Shown here piece after piece: positions 4,725-5,217 of a DNA stretch of 5,217 nt. The notes beneath the pieces were generated by a model. That model worked only from the letters and a program-made list of their open reading frames with translations, had not been told where the DNA came from and did no database searches. Made by a program: the position numbers and the translations under genes. Each line of letters opens with the position of its first letter. Within the stretch, counting starts at the first letter, position 1. Source of the DNA: SIG440 sp045645905. Its GTDB lineage: Bacteria > Bacillota > Clostridia > Monoglobales > Monoglobaceae. The stretch covers positions 1-5,217 of the forward strand of contig JAZRJT010000009.1 in the NCBI GenBank assembly GCA_045645905.1. The letters are read 5' to 3'.

Positions 4725-4912
4725 TTTTTCTCGCCTCCTAATGCGTAAATCCAGGTGAAAACCTCTTCAAAAACCGATGCGTTAAGCTCATAATAGATAA
4801 AATTCTTGTATTTTTCTTCAGTTATCAAATCCGCTGCCTTCAGTTTTACAAGATGATACTAAACCGTAGCCCCCGTCAGATTTAAATGGTCACCGCATAT
4901 GCGATGACTATT
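4721..4912 (-). pseudogene. Remnant of an SdpR-like ArsR-family repressor gene (3' half, with an internal TAG)
   Basis: In the minus-strand frame ending with TGA at 4723-4721, the translation reads HRICGDHLNLTGATV, then TAG (4861-4859), then YHLVKLKAADLITEEKYKNF and so on, to the end FEEVFTWIYALGGEKK. This is the recognition helix, wing and C-terminus of an SdpR-type winged helix repressor (compare the common pattern LTGATVSYHLxxLKxADLI). The TAG falls where Ser is usual, one base from TCG. The first 30 or so residues of the family (FKALSDPxRREIL and onward) are absent; upstream sequence runs straight into the tautomerase stop codon. The gene has therefore lost its start and carries a nonsense codon. 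Its stop overlaps the SdpI-like ATG as ATGA, the arrangement of an intact sdpRI operon, so the pair was once functional. Confidence 0.8.
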
Positions 4913-4916
4913 TTGT

Positions 4917-5144
4917 TTAATACTTTTTAGCTCCTGATATTATCAACATTTTATCGACTTTTGTATTTATTTCGGGCTTTACAACCTTTTCTTCCCAGAT
5001 TTCAGGAGCATATTCCTCAATGGAAATTGAAATAGCCTCCTGAGGGCAATCCCAATATTTGAGAAACACCTCGTTAATTTCATCCACTACCTTTTTCTTT
5101 GTTTCTTCGTCCTTTGGATAACCTTTAATTGCAATATACGGCAT
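4917..5144 (-). CDS. 4-oxalocrotonate tautomerase-like small enzyme (Pro-1 type)
   Basis: Tautomerases of this superfamily are small beta-alpha-beta subunits that assemble into oligomers and use the amino-terminal proline as catalytic base after Met is removed. The protein has 75 residues and starts MPYIAIKGYP, giving the needed Pro-1. It continues with a helix at 12-32 (DEETKKKVVDEINEVFLKYW), the strand AISISIEEY (37-45) and the APEIWEEKV stretch (46-54), as in other Firmicutes members. No Arg occurs anywhere, so the Arg-11/Arg-39 pair of 4-oxalocrotonate tautomerase itself is missing and the substrate must differ or be unknown. The ATG at 5144 is chosen over the GTG at 5153 because only it yields Pro-1 and a normal SD distance. 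The gene precedes the repressor remnant and SdpI-like gene on the same strand and may now be co-transcribed with the latter. Confidence 0.88.
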   Translation of the reverse strand: MPYIAIKGYPKDEETKKKVVDEINEVFLKYWDCPQEAISISIEEYAPEIWEEKVVKPEINTKVDKMLIISGAKKY

Positions 5145-5152
5145 TAATAACA

Positions 5153-5159
5153 CTCCTTT
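5153..5159 (-). promoter_or_regulatory. SD that fixes the tautomerase start at 5144
   Basis: On the minus strand AAAGGAG (5159-5153) lies 8 nt before the ATG at 5144. The alternative GTG (5153-5151) shares its first base with the SD and cannot be used. Confidence 0.85.
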
Positions 5160-5165
5160 TGTATA

Positions 5166-5217
5166 TTATAAATATTTTTTCATCCATATATGAGGGCAAT
5201 CTTCTTCATATTCAATC
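5166..5217 (-). CDS. Possible C-terminal end of an upstream gene (cut by the right window edge)
   Basis: In one minus-strand frame the last bases of the window read IEYEEDCPHIWMKKYL and then TAA (5168-5166). The composition looks protein-like, and the stop lies 21 nt before the tautomerase ATG, a typical operon spacing. Sixteen codons are too few to identify a family or to exclude chance. Confidence 0.4.
   Translation of the reverse strand, partial: IEYEEDCPHIWMKKYL

Noticed and set aside
5145..5153. GTG start for the tautomerase
   Set aside because: It overlaps the SD and would bury the catalytic proline behind four residues.
5165..5170. TATAAT on the minus strand upstream of the tautomerase gene as a promoter
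   Set aside because: The hexamer is perfect, but no acceptable -35 lies 16-18 nt upstream, and it overlaps the possible end of the preceding gene. Left open but not called.
1..5217. CRISPR array, tRNA or rRNA gene, insertion sequence, toxin-antitoxin pair or phage gene
   Set aside because: Looked for by eye on both strands; no spaced direct repeats, cloverleaf, transposase or integrase motifs were seen. The SdpI-like gene has no toxin partner in the window.

Overview
The window is AT-rich with compact, mostly co-directional genes, consensus SD sequences (AGGAGG, AAGGAG, GGAGG) and consensus sigma-A type promoters. The protein families (clostridial-type peptide deformylase, SdpI-like protein, Pro-1 tautomerase, TetR with the Firmicutes-type C-terminal region) point to a low-GC Gram-positive of the Clostridia, probably an anaerobe. 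This is an inference from sequence style and family resemblance. No mobile element, CRISPR array, rRNA or tRNA is visible.

Left block (1-1636, all minus strand, transcribed right to left): a peptide deformylase gene (def), a GNAT acetyltransferase gene split by a one-base frameshift in a run of six A, and a multi-TM membrane protein of unknown function that runs off the left edge. Spacings of 53 and 34 nt suggest one operon. A 253-nt intergenic stretch follows, holding a degenerate inverted repeat and a strong plus-strand promoter.

Middle block: a small FMN nitroreductase (1890-2408, plus) is convergent with a zinc-type CDF efflux transporter (2443-3345, minus), and the two share a hairpin terminator. 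The transporter ends in ten consecutive histidines. It is divergent from a TetR-family regulator (3506-4072, plus). The 160-nt gap between them is the most information-rich part of the window. It holds two near-consensus promoters that point at each other, a 27-bp dyad over both predicted start sites, and a second dyad of 38 bp in the regulator's leader made of the same GTTCGRTA half-sites. I read this as a self-contained, regulated cation-efflux module, resembling in logic the SczA/CzcD pair of Streptococcus pneumoniae, with an unusual face-to-face promoter layout.

Right block (4113-5217, minus): a DUF1648/SdpI-like membrane protein, preceded by the 3' half of a decayed SdpR-like ArsR repressor gene (5' end missing, one in-frame TAG), a 75-residue tautomerase, and what may be the last 16 codons of another gene. 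The sdpRI pair has apparently lost its repressor, leaving sdpI downstream of the tautomerase gene. The regulator and SdpI-like genes converge on a hairpin with perfect 18-bp arms.
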